Source: Melampsora larici-populina 98AG31 (Eukaryota; Basidiomycota; Pucciniomycetes; Pucciniales; Melampsoraceae). From it: a stretch of DNA of 64,000 bases. The stretch is from positions 596,951-660,950 of the forward strand of contig NW_006768795.1 of assembly GCF_000204055.1 (NCBI RefSeq), given 5' to 3'. Positions 51,536-62,449 of this stretch are shown in pieces. The notes under the pieces are model-generated. The model made no database searches. It was not told the origin of the DNA and saw only the letters and a program-made list of their open reading frames with translations. Position 1 is the stretch's first letter, and each line of letters begins with the position of its first letter. The translations under genes were made by a program, and so were the position numbers.

Positions 51536-54068
51536 ATGCGTCTCGTATTCTTGGTGCTTGTGATCACAAGCTCCCTTTCCACCCAGGTATCCTGTAGAGT
51601 ACTTTCAGATTTACTCCCAGGTTTGATACCTGCCTGGAAGATCAGGTTACACCATCAGGGGGAATCATCCTCAGCACAAGATGATGTTGTCTATCGCCCA
51701 TCCATGTTTCCTGAAACCCCAATCTCTCTGTCTACTCATCAAAGGAATTCCAATTTGCGTCTTCGATATGTGCGTAACTCTGGAGTTTGCGAGACTCGGA
51801 GAGGTGTGCAAACATACTCAGGTTATATACCCAACGACCGAAATCAGTCTATGTTCTTTTGGTTGTTTGAGGCCCGGTGAGATGTTTCCTTCCCAAAGTT
51901 TGGACTTGGAGCTAATTCCAAGTTCTTGCCATTGGCTCGCGTATATAGCAACAACCCCGATACAGCGCCATTGGTGGTCTTTTTGAATGGAGGTCCGGGA
52001 TCTTCCTCTATGCTGGGTGAGTTGATGCTCTTTCAAAAAGTTCCGGATTTTGTCGCTATGCGTAACTTCATCCAACTGATCTTGTCTCCTTAGGTCTTTT
52101 TCAGGAGAACGGGCCGTGTTGGATCAAACGGGACTCTAGTGGTCTTGAGGATAACATTTATTCCTGGTCAGAAAGTGTAAGTGCAGCAGCGCTAAAGTGA
52201 CGTACTGCTGTTAAAACCGAAATTTTCTCAAAGTGACGAGATGCCGGACACTTTCTTTTGAAATACGAAAACAATTGATAATCAGGCCAATATGTGAGCA
52301 ATTCTTGTGGACTTTTCAAAAAAATTGATGGCTAATTCTACATACCACGTCTTCAAAGGTTGTATCTTGATCAACCTATCGGTACAGGCTTCTCCTTCGG
52401 AACTACCAACGTGTCAACGTCATTGGAGGCGGCAGTTTCAGTTTATAACGCACTTCAGCTGTTTTACTCGGATCCCATCTTCTCAAAATTCGTAGGGCGC
52501 GAATTTGGCCTATGGACTGGTGTGTTTCATACGTCTCCAAACTTCCCTGAGCATCGTGTTCACATTTGTATGGATTCAAATGATTAATGGCACTAAAAAT
52601 CTCGTGTCATTGGCGCAGAGTCTTATGGTGGTCAGTCCTGCAAAGTTACGAGTCGTTTCCCTCTCATGTTACTGATAAGTTCCTATATCACAGGTCACTA
52701 TGGCCCAGTCATGGTGGACTTATTTCTTAACATGAATTCTCGTGTTTCCCAAACTGGAAACTTCATCATACCTATCAAGACATTAGGGATTGGTAACGGC
52801 TTGACTTCTCCTCTCGCTCAGTATCCAAAGTACACAACGTATGCGGATACAAACCCGGTTTGTACCTCTACTGGAGAATTATGATACATCCTGTTACTTA
52901 CCAGTAATTTATATTCAACCTGCTTTGAACAGTATAGACGAATCATCTCAACTGATGAAATCAAAAACCTGACAAAGTTATACGAATCTCCTGGTGGATG
53001 TAAATCGCTTATCGTTGAATGTCAGAAAACACTCAAAAAAACTCGATGTAGCAATGCTCAAGAGGTTTGCAATAACAATATTCTGATACCCGCGGCTGGG
53101 AACGCGAGCTACTACGATGTGCGGTCAGTTTGGTCATAGACAGAGGGGATAAAATGTACGGTTTCGACCATATCTTTTTCATATTCTGACCATAAATATT
53201 CTCCTCAAACAGAAACAATGATCCCGATCCATACCCACCCAGCCTTGAGCCACTTCTCACCAATCAAGGATTTCAGCGTGCAATTGGTGCAGAAATGAAT
53301 TGGACAGAGAGTAGCGACCTGGTGTACGATAACTTTTTTGAAAGGTAGAAATTTTTCCTTACTTGATTTTCTCATGCGTATGTTATAGCTCCTTGAGCTA
53401 ACGATGATCCTCCAACGATTTTTTGATGTTTTGATCAGTGGAGACTGGATGATGGATTCTGCGCCGCAGCTTGTGCGCGCGATAGATGCGGGAATCAGAA
53501 CTTTGTTAGCATGATTCAGATTATAATACGTGACGTCTCCATGCTGATTATTTCCATTTGTCTTTCTGTTTTTCGGTAAAGAATATACGCTGGGGATGCA
53601 GATTATATTGTCAACTAGTAAGCCTAAACTTGAAACTTCGAAAACCTTGATCCAAAGATACTTAGATTTCTATGGATTTCTCTATCCATAGCATGGGGGT
53701 AGAAGCTATTATGGACAATTTGAACACTAAATTCTCAGATAAATATCGCCAACAGAAGTTTAGCGAATGGGTCATCGACGGCGAGGTCGCTGGAATTTAT
53801 AAAAACGCCGGTACTTTATCATACATCCGAGTTTTTGGTGCAGTCAGTCATGAAGATTTTTTTTCCATAGTTGGTCTAAGCTGAATTACTTGCATCCTTG
53901 TAGGGACACAAAGTACCAGCATATGGAAAAGGAAAATTGGCTCGTGGTCAGGCCGCCTTGCTGTTCTTCCAACAAACCATAGCTGGTCAATCCATCTCCA
54001 GCTCACCGCTAGATCTAGGTGATCACGAGAACCCAGGGGATACATCCTTCCTTGATATTGGATTATAG
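51536..54068 (+). CDS. Serine carboxypeptidase, S10 family, copy 2 (13 exons)
   Basis: Paralogue of the gene at 17466. Exons inferred: 51536-51876, 51949-52016, 52094-52176, 52286-52293 (8 nt), 52359-52519, 52619-52630 (12 nt), 52694-52857, 52933-53123, 53213-53344, 53439-53504, 53582-53617, 53692-53842, 53904-54068; 525 residues. A clean signal peptide opens it (MRLVFLVLVITSSLSTQVSC). Motifs: [20 protein letters not shown] (catalytic Ser), YAGDADYIVNY (Asp) and GHKVPAYG (His). Eight exons have exactly the same length as in copy 1 (83, 8, 164, 191, 132, 66, 36 and 151 nt). Copy 2 lacks the copy-1 intron before NGGPG and has an extra intron before ESYGG. Several N-x-S/T sites suggest glycosylation. 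Secretion is likely. Confidence 0.93.
52286..52293 (+). other. 8-nt microexon of carboxypeptidase copy 2
   Basis: GCCAATAT between AG and GT, encoding Ala-Asn and two bases of Met in ESANMLYLDQPIG. The equivalent exon in copy 1 is GCCAACAT at 18422-18429. Without it the frame and the conserved block are lost in both genes. Confidence 0.8.
52619..52630 (+). other. 12-nt microexon with the catalytic serine, copy 2
   Basis: AGTCTTATGGTG completes Glu and gives Ser-Tyr-Gly plus one base of Gly. It is flanked by introns 52520-52618 (GTGTGT...GCAG) and 52631-52693. In copy 1 the same 12 nt are the end of a 173-nt exon, which equals 161 plus 12. Confidence 0.8.
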
Positions 54069-56190
54069 CGAGCGCTATTCTAAATAATTGATTGCCTACG
54101 GTTCCTGAGAATGTGATGTATCAGATTCTGGCACTTGTACACTACGGTTCAAAAGATTTGTAACCATTATGTGATTTCACCATTGTGTTCCAACGATGTT
54201 GTTTTCATATGTCGAGAACATGCCCAGTAAAAACATAACGTAAACATAGGTGGTTATGTTGCAAACTTGTAACTCTTATCTTTTTCCAACGCTCGGGAGT
54301 ACCAGAGGATCCGGGTTTCTGTCCTGAGAATAGGTATGGTGCCTGGGTGATCCAGCTAAAACTCAGTGATGAAAAGGTTTTAGCTTGAATTGGGGCGTTG
54401 AGCCCTAGTTGCAAGGTAGTAGATAAATATACAGGACAAATCATAGGGATGTGCAACTAACTCAAAGGTTAATAAAAGGTCCGCTATGGGGCGGACTAAA
54501 AACAGAATTACAAGATCAAAATAAAAGGGAGAGGAGAGGTGTGACAGAATTTTTATAAGAATCAATCAAAGATGATATGATAATATAATGGTAAGTTGAT
54601 CTTGAATAAATGGAGAATATTTTTTTGATAAGAATTATAAGTCCATTGAGAAAGGTTGAAAGTGGGAAGAACAAGTAGTTCCAGATCATCCACTGGAGAT
54701 TATAAGTAATCAAGAGAATGGTAAACAGCTCCCATTACAATTTCAAAAGGTAATAAGGGATTTTAGCAAAAAGATTGCACGTGAGTGTAACGCGTGGGAC
54801 ACAATGAGGCTTTCACATCATTTTGTCGAGGCTACATCACATGGCCCTGTAACCAATTCTTGTATCTAGAAGATTCCTCCTAGTGCCCAATAATCTGAGA
54901 CTGAGAAAATCATCAGAATCTGAGAATACAGCACCTTAGCATACGTAGAAACATATCCTGTGTCATGTAATAATAGACAAAACCCCTATGTTAAAACTAA
55001 AAAAACCTACATGATTCATGTGAACGGTCATGTTCCCAGTCTGTCATCCAGTTTGATCAACCCATACCCTCCATCAACTCATTCTCAGCCCTTGTTTCAC
55101 AATTCCCAAAATGGACAACTCCAATAGCACCATAATGTTTCAACCAGCTCAAAAGGGATGTTGGTACAGTACAAAAGTTTTTGATCACAAGCAATTCAAT
55201 GCCAAAAAAAGAACCAATCAAACCAATCAACATCTTCAATTATGGTTGTGCCAACTCTTATCCACAAACACAATCAATTTATCACCAAAGGCTTCCTGCC
55301 AGAGCCGGCGGTGTGTGGTCTTGTTGGCATCTTGGGTCCAGAATGCACAACCCTGCTCCGTTATCATCCAAAACTGGAAGACACATGGCACATCCACAAA
55401 AGCCTAGCCATTCTTTTCACTTTTATAGTAGACAGATACAACTAATTAACAACCTTTATATTCTCAAATCTTAGTACCTAACACTTCCAAAGAACAACAG
55501 TCACAACTGGCGCACCTGGCGATGTGACCAATTTAATTGCAAACAGGCTTTGATCCTCGCAGGTGTACCACAACCAATTGTTTTGTCTCCTTCCGACTTG
55601 GGCCCCAGAATCTCACCATCTGGTGTCATCCTCGATCCCAAACCCAACAAGAATGATAGGACCAATCAGACCAAAAATCACTGGAACAATGGACATCCTT
55701 TCTTAGGTTAGCCACATGACCCCACATTTGATCACAATCAACTTGACTCACTTGCAGGTTCTCACCATGGCCAAGTTGGCAGAGTATCCTGCCAAAAAGC
55801 TTTACAAGGGCCAGTTGCCCGGACTCACTGGGCAAATGGAAACAAAGGGTGTCCATGCCAGTCACTGTGTGAGGGTAGTGACTCTTTTGAGAGAGGCTAC
55901 ACTCACTAAAAGATAGTACAGGGAGTAGTTTAAGATGAAGTATGATAGGTATTATTATATTTCAATAGTTAAACTAGAAACAAAGGAAGGAGTTGATGAT
56001 GGGAAAGGGGAAGATAATATGGGAAGTTAACAACTAAGAGTCTGCTGGGACAAATGCTGGCAGACTAGACTTAGTTGACTCTTAAATAAGAGGTTTAAGT
56101 TGTAAATGAATACAATAGTGAGAACTGGATCCCAAGATTCTCCAATATCCTTCTATGTAACTGGATAAAGAGTGATTATAAAGATCACTA
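54069..56190. other. Intergenic region, no gene recognised
   Basis: AT-rich sequence. The frames at 55057-55474 on both strands overlap and look non-coding. The stretch 55920-56140 has the feel of transposon terminal sequence but no pair was found. Confidence 0.35.
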
Positions 56191-56280
56191 TCTTGGTTAT
56201 CTCTTAGAGGTCACCAACCTGATGGTTATTAACTTGGAGGTCACCAACCTATTGGTTATTAACTTGGAGGTCACCAACCT
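56191..56280. repeat. 30-bp tandem repeat, 3 copies
   Basis: Three adjacent 30-bp units ending in GAGGTCACCAACCT. The second and third are nearly identical (GATGGTTATTAACTTG versus ATTGGTTATTAACTTG); the first is more diverged. Confidence 0.85.
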
Positions 56281-56815
56281 AGTATATAGACTACTTAGGG
56301 GAAGTAGAGGATCCAGAAGTGAAGAATATAACTTACTAGGATCTAGTCAGGAAGGATCAAGGTAAATAGAATGAATCACTAGTATTACTATTTGTAATAC
56401 TCTTGATTGTTATTCTAATTGAACTCTTGATGGTTCTTTAGAAAGTGGTATGTATAAACTTGGTTTTTCCTTTGGGGATGAAGCAGGTTCTGCTTTATAT
56501 ATTCTAGCTTTTAAACCTAGTATTGTGATATACACAATGTTTGCAATATTAGGTTTGTATTTAATATTTTAATGTTTTTATGATTATGTACACTTAATGT
56601 TATGTTATGTAATCATTAAGTGTTTCATATAAGATAAGCCTGTTTTAACTCTTGATACTGAGCTATGAGATGTTACTAGTGTTTTTGTATGTAATTTTAT
56701 ATGTTACATGTTATTTCTTGGGTATATGCATATGTAACTAGAGGTCATATATGTTTTTCTTACATTTTACATATATATTATAGGCTGTATGTACATGTAA
56801 TTATATTTCTAGGTG
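56281..56815. other. AT-rich spacer
   Basis: No gene. Short ATATGTAAC/TTACATAT words recur and loosely resemble LTR composition, but no boundary can be shown. Confidence 0.3.
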
Positions 56816-57297
56816 ATGGTTATATATCATAGGTTAGCATTTGAGTACATGTGTATGTACTCAGGGCTGACACACTGTGTCCTTGTGGCAGTCTCTCAAC
56901 AACAAGCGCACACGGACTGTTTTAGAGGCACAAAGGCGACTTGTGTGCGCTTGTCAACGGGCAAACACCACAGGGACACGGTGAGTACTGCCAAGCAGTA
57001 AGAATTACTGACTCATGCTTTAATATTTTTTATTCATTCTTATATATTTTATTCTAGTGCTGCCTTGGATACGGATTGGGGCCATGCCCAAAACATGTAG
57101 TGGGGTCTTCAGCTCCTTGCCAACGAGTTCAGTTGGCACAAGGCAACAGCAACACATTGTCTTCAACAACCCATCTGATGGCTCCTGTGCTACCTGTGGC
57201 TGTAGCTAGCACCTCAAACACTCTACCGTCACCACCTGTACCGGCTAGGCCTCATGCTCATCAGTGGACACAAGATCACCACTTGTGTGTTTGGTAA
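56816..57297 (+). CDS. Doubtful two-exon cysteine-containing protein
   Basis: Exon 1 from ATG 56816 to 56980 gives a sequence with scattered cysteines (GLTHCVLVAVSQQQAHTDCF). A GTGAGT donor at 56981 and a TTCTAG acceptor at 57057 join it in phase to CCLGYGLGPCPKHV and a Ser/Pro/Thr-rich tail ending at 57297. Phase agreement across a plausible intron is the main support. There is no clear signal peptide and no known family. It could be chance. Confidence 0.22.
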
Positions 57298-58391
57298 CAA
57301 TCATAATGATCATTTGAAATGACCATATCAATTTTGAGATTCCATCAATTCATTTTAAAATCCTTGCAATCTTTTTAAAAGCCATTGAATGTTTTTAAAA
57401 ACTACCCTTATTGAAAATCTCATCAAATCATTGTTATTTTATACATGTATGATTGCAATGTTCAATTGAACTCATTTGGGTTTATGTCAATAAATGTTTT
57501 GTTTTTGTTTGTTCAATGAAAATGAACAAAGACAAAGACATAAGTTGATAATGAAGACAAAAGATCAGAACAGGAAAGATCATACCATGAAGAGGATAAG
57601 GAAAGAAATGATGACAAATGTTCAAAAGGTTGAAGTCAAAAGGGTGACATTTGAACTTGAAGAGATGATTGGGTATGGTTAAGGAGGGTGATTGACAAAA
57701 AAGGGAGGGAGGATGGCGGAGGGAGAGGAGTTATGGAAAAGAGAGAGGGGCAAAAAGGCTTTTTCAGTCTGATATACGTCCAAAAGGCTGTATATCAAAA
57801 TGGACAAATATATTGCAATATATATTTATTATTTTCTCCAAATAATTGTACCAAACACCACCACTTTTTTCAAAGTTGATATACTGTATATTATTGGTTT
57901 GGTGTAGTATATTACAATTACAGTACCCAAAGCAAATATGTTCATGTACATAGTTGTCATATATAGCTTTTTTTGGCGGGCGAAATACTTTTAATATCTT
58001 TCTTTTGTTTTTTTCCCCGCCAAAAAAAACTATATACAGCAACTATGTAGGCGTACATATGTAGCTTTGAGTACCACAAATATACATATATTGAATTGTA
58101 CCAAACGGGCCCTAAAACTTTTTACATTTGCCTCAATGTCAAGGTTAGTGATTACAAATGAAATGTGATCTTTGAGATGCCAAAGGAGATAGTGATAACA
58201 AATGCTATATACAAATCAGAAAGGTGACAGAGATCAATCTATCAGATAGTCTTCAAGACACATTTGATGATCACACAAGAAAAGGTGGCTGAGTCCCAGG
58301 AAAGGTAGGCAAGTTTACAGTCTAGAAGTACTTGATTAAATCTCAATCTGAAAAGGCCACTCCTGCTGAACTGACCAAAAGAAAAATCCGC
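57298..58391. other. Intergenic region with a foldback hairpin
   Basis: AT-rich, with a purine-rich patch at 57690-57760. It holds the inverted arms described at 57943-58061. GTACCAAAC words occur at 57849 and 58096, the second within ACCAAACGGGCCCT, which resembles a transposon end near 20365. Confidence 0.4.
57943..58061. repeat. Imperfect inverted repeat (foldback)
   Basis: The left arm (CATGTACATAGTTG...TTTTTTTGGCGGG) pairs with the right arm (CCCCGCCAAAAAAAAC...CAACTATG...GTACATATG) over about 40 bases, with a loop of roughly 30 bases. It is probably a MITE core or a small foldback element. Confidence 0.65.
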
Positions 58392-60120
58392 TCATAACGT
58401 ATTGGAGTAACGCAGAGGCTGGTGTACGAATGCTTCGATATTGGCTTGCTTGCAATAATCTTCCATTGAGTCCAATTCATCTCGAATTGCTTGATCTTGA
58501 GCATCTGGAGCGTCGCGTGGGAAAAAAAGACTAGGATTTACAACCAGTCTCTTGAGCTGAGGCCAAGTAGCTCGAGAAAGGATCCCACTTAGTGTCCTGC
58601 AATCTTCTAATGTTATGTAGGTCCATTCAAGACACCCTAGAGATTCACAGTCTCGGAAGCTGTCCAGTAAGTGACGGTTCCAGGTATGGAGTTGCAAGTC
58701 AGTCAGAGACGGAAGAGAAAAAAGATGTCCTGGATTCCAGCCAGTATTGCTCTCCCAGCTGTCATCACTTTGCTTGAAGCTGAGGCCAAGATTTTTTAAA
58801 CGAGGTGCAATGTGGTGGATAATTTGATGCGCTGAACTTGGTGATAAATTATCACACCAGTCAACTGTAAGGTTGGTGATTGTCTTTGGCCAATTGTAAA
58901 GACACCAGTGTTTGTCAATACCTTTAATGCCAGTTAAATGTAATGTTGATAGATGTTGGAGTTTGGACAGTTCAAAACCAAAGGATCCATCACCGAGTCC
59001 ACCTTGATCTGACGACAGAATCATTCCACCACATTGAAGCGACTCAAGCAAGGGTAGACCAAGGATGAGTTTTGCTGGGGATTTAATCATTGCTCCCGAT
59101 CTGATGAAATTTGTAATTAATGACAACTGCCGGAGGTGTTTGAGACTAGTTATGAGAGGAACCAGCTCTGATAGAAAAGCTGAGACTCCGAGTGAGTCGT
59201 CCGAGCGTCTGCGATGAATATAGTCAATTTTCAGCTCAGAGAGGTTAGGGGACCGATTTATTAGGTTTTTTGCATTCTTTGGGGAGACTCTCTCTGGATC
59301 ACCGTGTTCCATATCAACAGTAAGATTGTCGTAAAAGGGATCACGATCAACAACTCCATCAGGTTGACTGCAGTTTTGGGAAAGGTGGAGTGTTAGAGAC
59401 CGGACCAATGAGCCTTGTCTAAGGATGATATCTTCGGTCCATATATCTATCGGTGCTGGAAGCCGAGTAGGAAATTCTAGTTTCTGAGCAGTGTAATCAG
59501 TGTTTGATCGTGGGATGTTTTCACAACAATTCGGTTTGAAAACGACTCACTCGCCACAACCATGGTCGGCAAAGTTGGTATACTTCAGGACAAGCAAGTG
59601 AGAAGGTTTGGATTGTATTTAAGATGGGCGATTTTTGGGGTAAATAAGTCTTATATGGTTGCTTGTTGCCTGAACCCGAGATCACTGCGATACCTTTGCG
59701 CTTTTGAAACGCGAGTGCGTAGCTTTCATTCCTAGACAAGTCATCAAGTGCTTCGAGTATCTTGTTAAATATCTCGATAGGTAAATTCATCAGACCCCGA
59801 GGATGGGATCTGCGTCGTAATTCTTCGGTTTGAATAAGTTCTTTGACTTCATGAGATGAAGTTTCAGATCCCAGAAGAGCGCGCGATTGGAGTATCTCGT
59901 TGACCGATGAGAAAGAGCTATGTGGGCCTTCTGGTAGGCCGAGTTGAAGGAAGATACCAAGGATCGAATCCTTGGACCAAATAAAACCTTCTGAGTCGAG
60001 TTCCTCGAAACGACTTTGAATGAAGTCTAGATGTGGCTCCACTGGCGTAGTCCCCTCGTGACGTTTAGACGCAATCTCGCGCCAAAGGTTCAGCTGCGCT
60101 TTGCGACTAGACGGTGGCAT
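58392..60120 (-). CDS. F-box/LRR-like protein (2 exons)
   Basis: Two exons on the minus strand, 60120-59551 and 59483-58392, joined by a 67-nt intron (GTGAGT...CTCAG) in phase 0, give 553 residues. The chosen ATG begins MPPSSRKAQLNLWREIA; the frame is open upstream, but that part reads like leader. An F-box lies near residues 105-190 (GLMNLPIEIFNKILEALDD, then TFSLACPEVYQLCRPWLWR). F-box proteins act as substrate adaptors of SCF ubiquitin ligases. The second exon contains irregular leucine-rich repeats (LPLLESLQCGGMIL, LSKLQHLSTLHLTGIKG, LPSLTDLQLHTWN). No disabling change is seen. The family is common in fungi, and the substrate is unknown. Confidence 0.85.
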
Positions 60121-61489
60121 CTTGATACATATGTAGAGGCGAGTCCGTTTTATAGAAGCTTCCGATGGATTATGAGCTTTATCTTGAAGGTAAATCCGGC
60201 CCAAGAGGTCGATTTCGTGAATTGTTCAGCGGTTTCAATGAGATTTAATGGGTGTTCAGAAGATTTGCAAAGTTTCTAAATGTCAAAAGATTCTTCCTTC
60301 ATATGGCTGAGTATGGCTGAGTAGTTCGCGCTTCCAAGTGACAATTGGGAGGCAGCAGCATTTGGCCTGAAAGCGGCATGCCCCACCTGACTCTGGGATA
60401 CATACATGTAATTTCGCTGCCGCCATTTTCAACATCTGAGTCTTCTGCCATGCAAATTGTATTGCTGCTTCAGATGACAGACACGAAGAGTCCAGTCCTT
60501 CAGCTATAAGGAAAATTCAGTGCATGTTGACTGGAGTGAACCTGGACGGTCCTATTCCAACTTGTCTTCAAAATCCGCATAACATTCAAGTTTCAAATTC
60601 TTTTGAAGACTGTCCGAATGCAAGTGGTGAGGTGGTCCTGATCAACTTGTCCTTTTGGATCTCATATATCTTCAGATATTCATTCCGTGTTCTGAACGTA
60701 ATCATAATGAAAGAGCTGAATCTATAAGTCAGCTATATCATCACATCCATGGCATTTTGATCACCAACTGTCAGCTGAGTAATTCGACTGTGTAGCAGTG
60801 AATCCATCTTTGGACGGTGCCTTGTTCAGCTCTCATTGTTATTGGTCAGTTTCTCAACTTTTATTACTTCTATTATTTAAGTTGTAAAACTCTCATTGTG
60901 TCTTATTGTAATTAGGTAATCTCGCTTCTGATCTCATGTTCCATTCCTTTCTTTTCTAAGCAATCTTTATGTAGGTCTTTACCTTTTTCAGGTTCAGACC
61001 TGGTGTGGGGGGGGGCCGTAGGCCGGGGACTGCCTGTCCGAGAAAGGTTTTCTACCACCTATTCTCTGGACGGTTGGCGTCCTGAGCCCGTCGAAAACCT
61101 GACTACGGCATCAGTCCAGACGCTCTTGTGTGTTCCAGCATCTTCCATAATTCATTCATCTGCCAATCGCATCTGTCAAGCTTAAACTCTATTTTTATAC
61201 AGCGTGCCTCCTCCCCTTCTACTTCCTCTCTACATCCCAAACCTTAATCCCACTCACTCGTAAGCTTCACTTGATCGACCTATTCACTTGTGGCTTCAAT
61301 CTGTCCGGTTAATGCTCATCAGTACACTAACTCTTTCTATCTAAACGACATCTTCACTCACTTTATCTGGCATTTGTTGTTCTTGAAACTTCAGTAAGTT
61401 CCACAACTCTCTCGTTTGTTTCTTCTCTTCCGGGGTATACTTTCTGAGATATAACTGGTACGCCTTCGACTGTCATCTACCTATTGACG
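60121..61489. other. Spacer between the F-box gene and the DIRS-like element
   Basis: Promoter side of the F-box gene, then mixed sequence. A G9 run with a GGCCGTAGGCCGG palindrome is at about 61005-61025. The end of the DIRS-like element probably lies between there and 61490, but I could not define it. Confidence 0.35.
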
Positions 61490-62449
61490 TTATCTCTTCC
61501 ATCTGAAAGTTGCGCCTCCCACTCTAAACGAGTGGCCAGTCAAGTGATCCTCTTTCTCCTCCGACTTCCACGCTCTCTTATATATTCCCATCAGCTTCGC
61601 CTTTGAAATTACACTCCTCTGCCCGTTTTCTTCTAGGTACGAGAAGAGGGGGTCATTCGGACCCGTTTGATTGACGGCGATCATTCGTTTTAACGCTGAG
61701 TTTGCATCTAGGTATGATTGTTGGGCTTTCAATTTAATGTATTGCACTTGTCCAGGCTTCGCGGTCTTAGCGTTGAATAGGGCTATCGTCAATCTGTCAC
61801 CACCTGATAACACTTGTAGGTCTTTGAATTTTATCAATCGTCTTCTCTTATCGTCAGATACTAACTCTCCCATTCTTGCCATTCCCCAGAAAGCCACCAA
61901 TGCTATCGCTAACGCCGTCTGATCCCTTCTATTCCCGTTCGATAGTTTCCTCAAAAGTTGTACCAGGTGCTTCAATAATACTGGCTTCTTCAATTCCTTT
62001 TCCGACTCCCTGATTAGCGCTTCTGCCATCTTCGAAGATTTTAACAGAACTGACAATTTCAATGAGCTGTAAGTGGGGTACTCCTCGTTGTGAAACAAAT
62101 GCCAACACTTGATGCCTGTGAGATACTTCTTTAGTGTTTCTACCTCCACCGCTGCTGACTTTTCGTTTTTCCTTTCTGTCTTTCCGTCTTCTTCTAGTTT
62201 CTTTCCAGCCCAAACCACAAATTCATATAATTTATTGATTGACAAAGGTAACAATTGTTTCCTTTTGTAACTTTTCTCTTCTGCAAATTTAATTAATTTT
62301 GCTACTCCACTATTATAATTTATTAACGTTGATTCTGCCCAACCTCCGGATAGCATGTGAGTTTGTACACTGTTTAATCTCCATCTTGATTCACCTCTTG
62401 CGTCCTGAAGAAACCACCTAATTTTATGTTCCGTTTTTGGTGAGATCAT
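61400..62449 (-). pseudogene. DIRS-type tyrosine recombinase, frameshifted at the C-terminus
   Basis: It begins at an ATG at 62449 (MISPKTEHKIRWFLQDARGE) and is open to 61490. The N-terminal SAM-like domain includes WAESTLINYNSGVAKLIKF. Catalytic motifs seen: Arg in AFWGMARMGELV and the H-x-x-R box in HSFRVGGATF. Just after this the frame closes (WKR-stop). The expected end is visible in another frame near 61430-61480 as IGR-stop-QSKAYQLYLRKYT, where a TGA stands in place of the usual Trp and the Tyr nucleophile lies in SKAY. So one frameshift and one stop separate the box from the nucleophile. The enzyme cannot be made intact from this copy. Confidence 0.85.

Noticed and set aside
53345..53438. 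Frame-breaking stop after VYDNFFE in carboxypeptidase copy 2.
   Set aside because: An intron 53345-53438 joins directly to SGDWMM, matching the intron 19412-19472 of copy 1.
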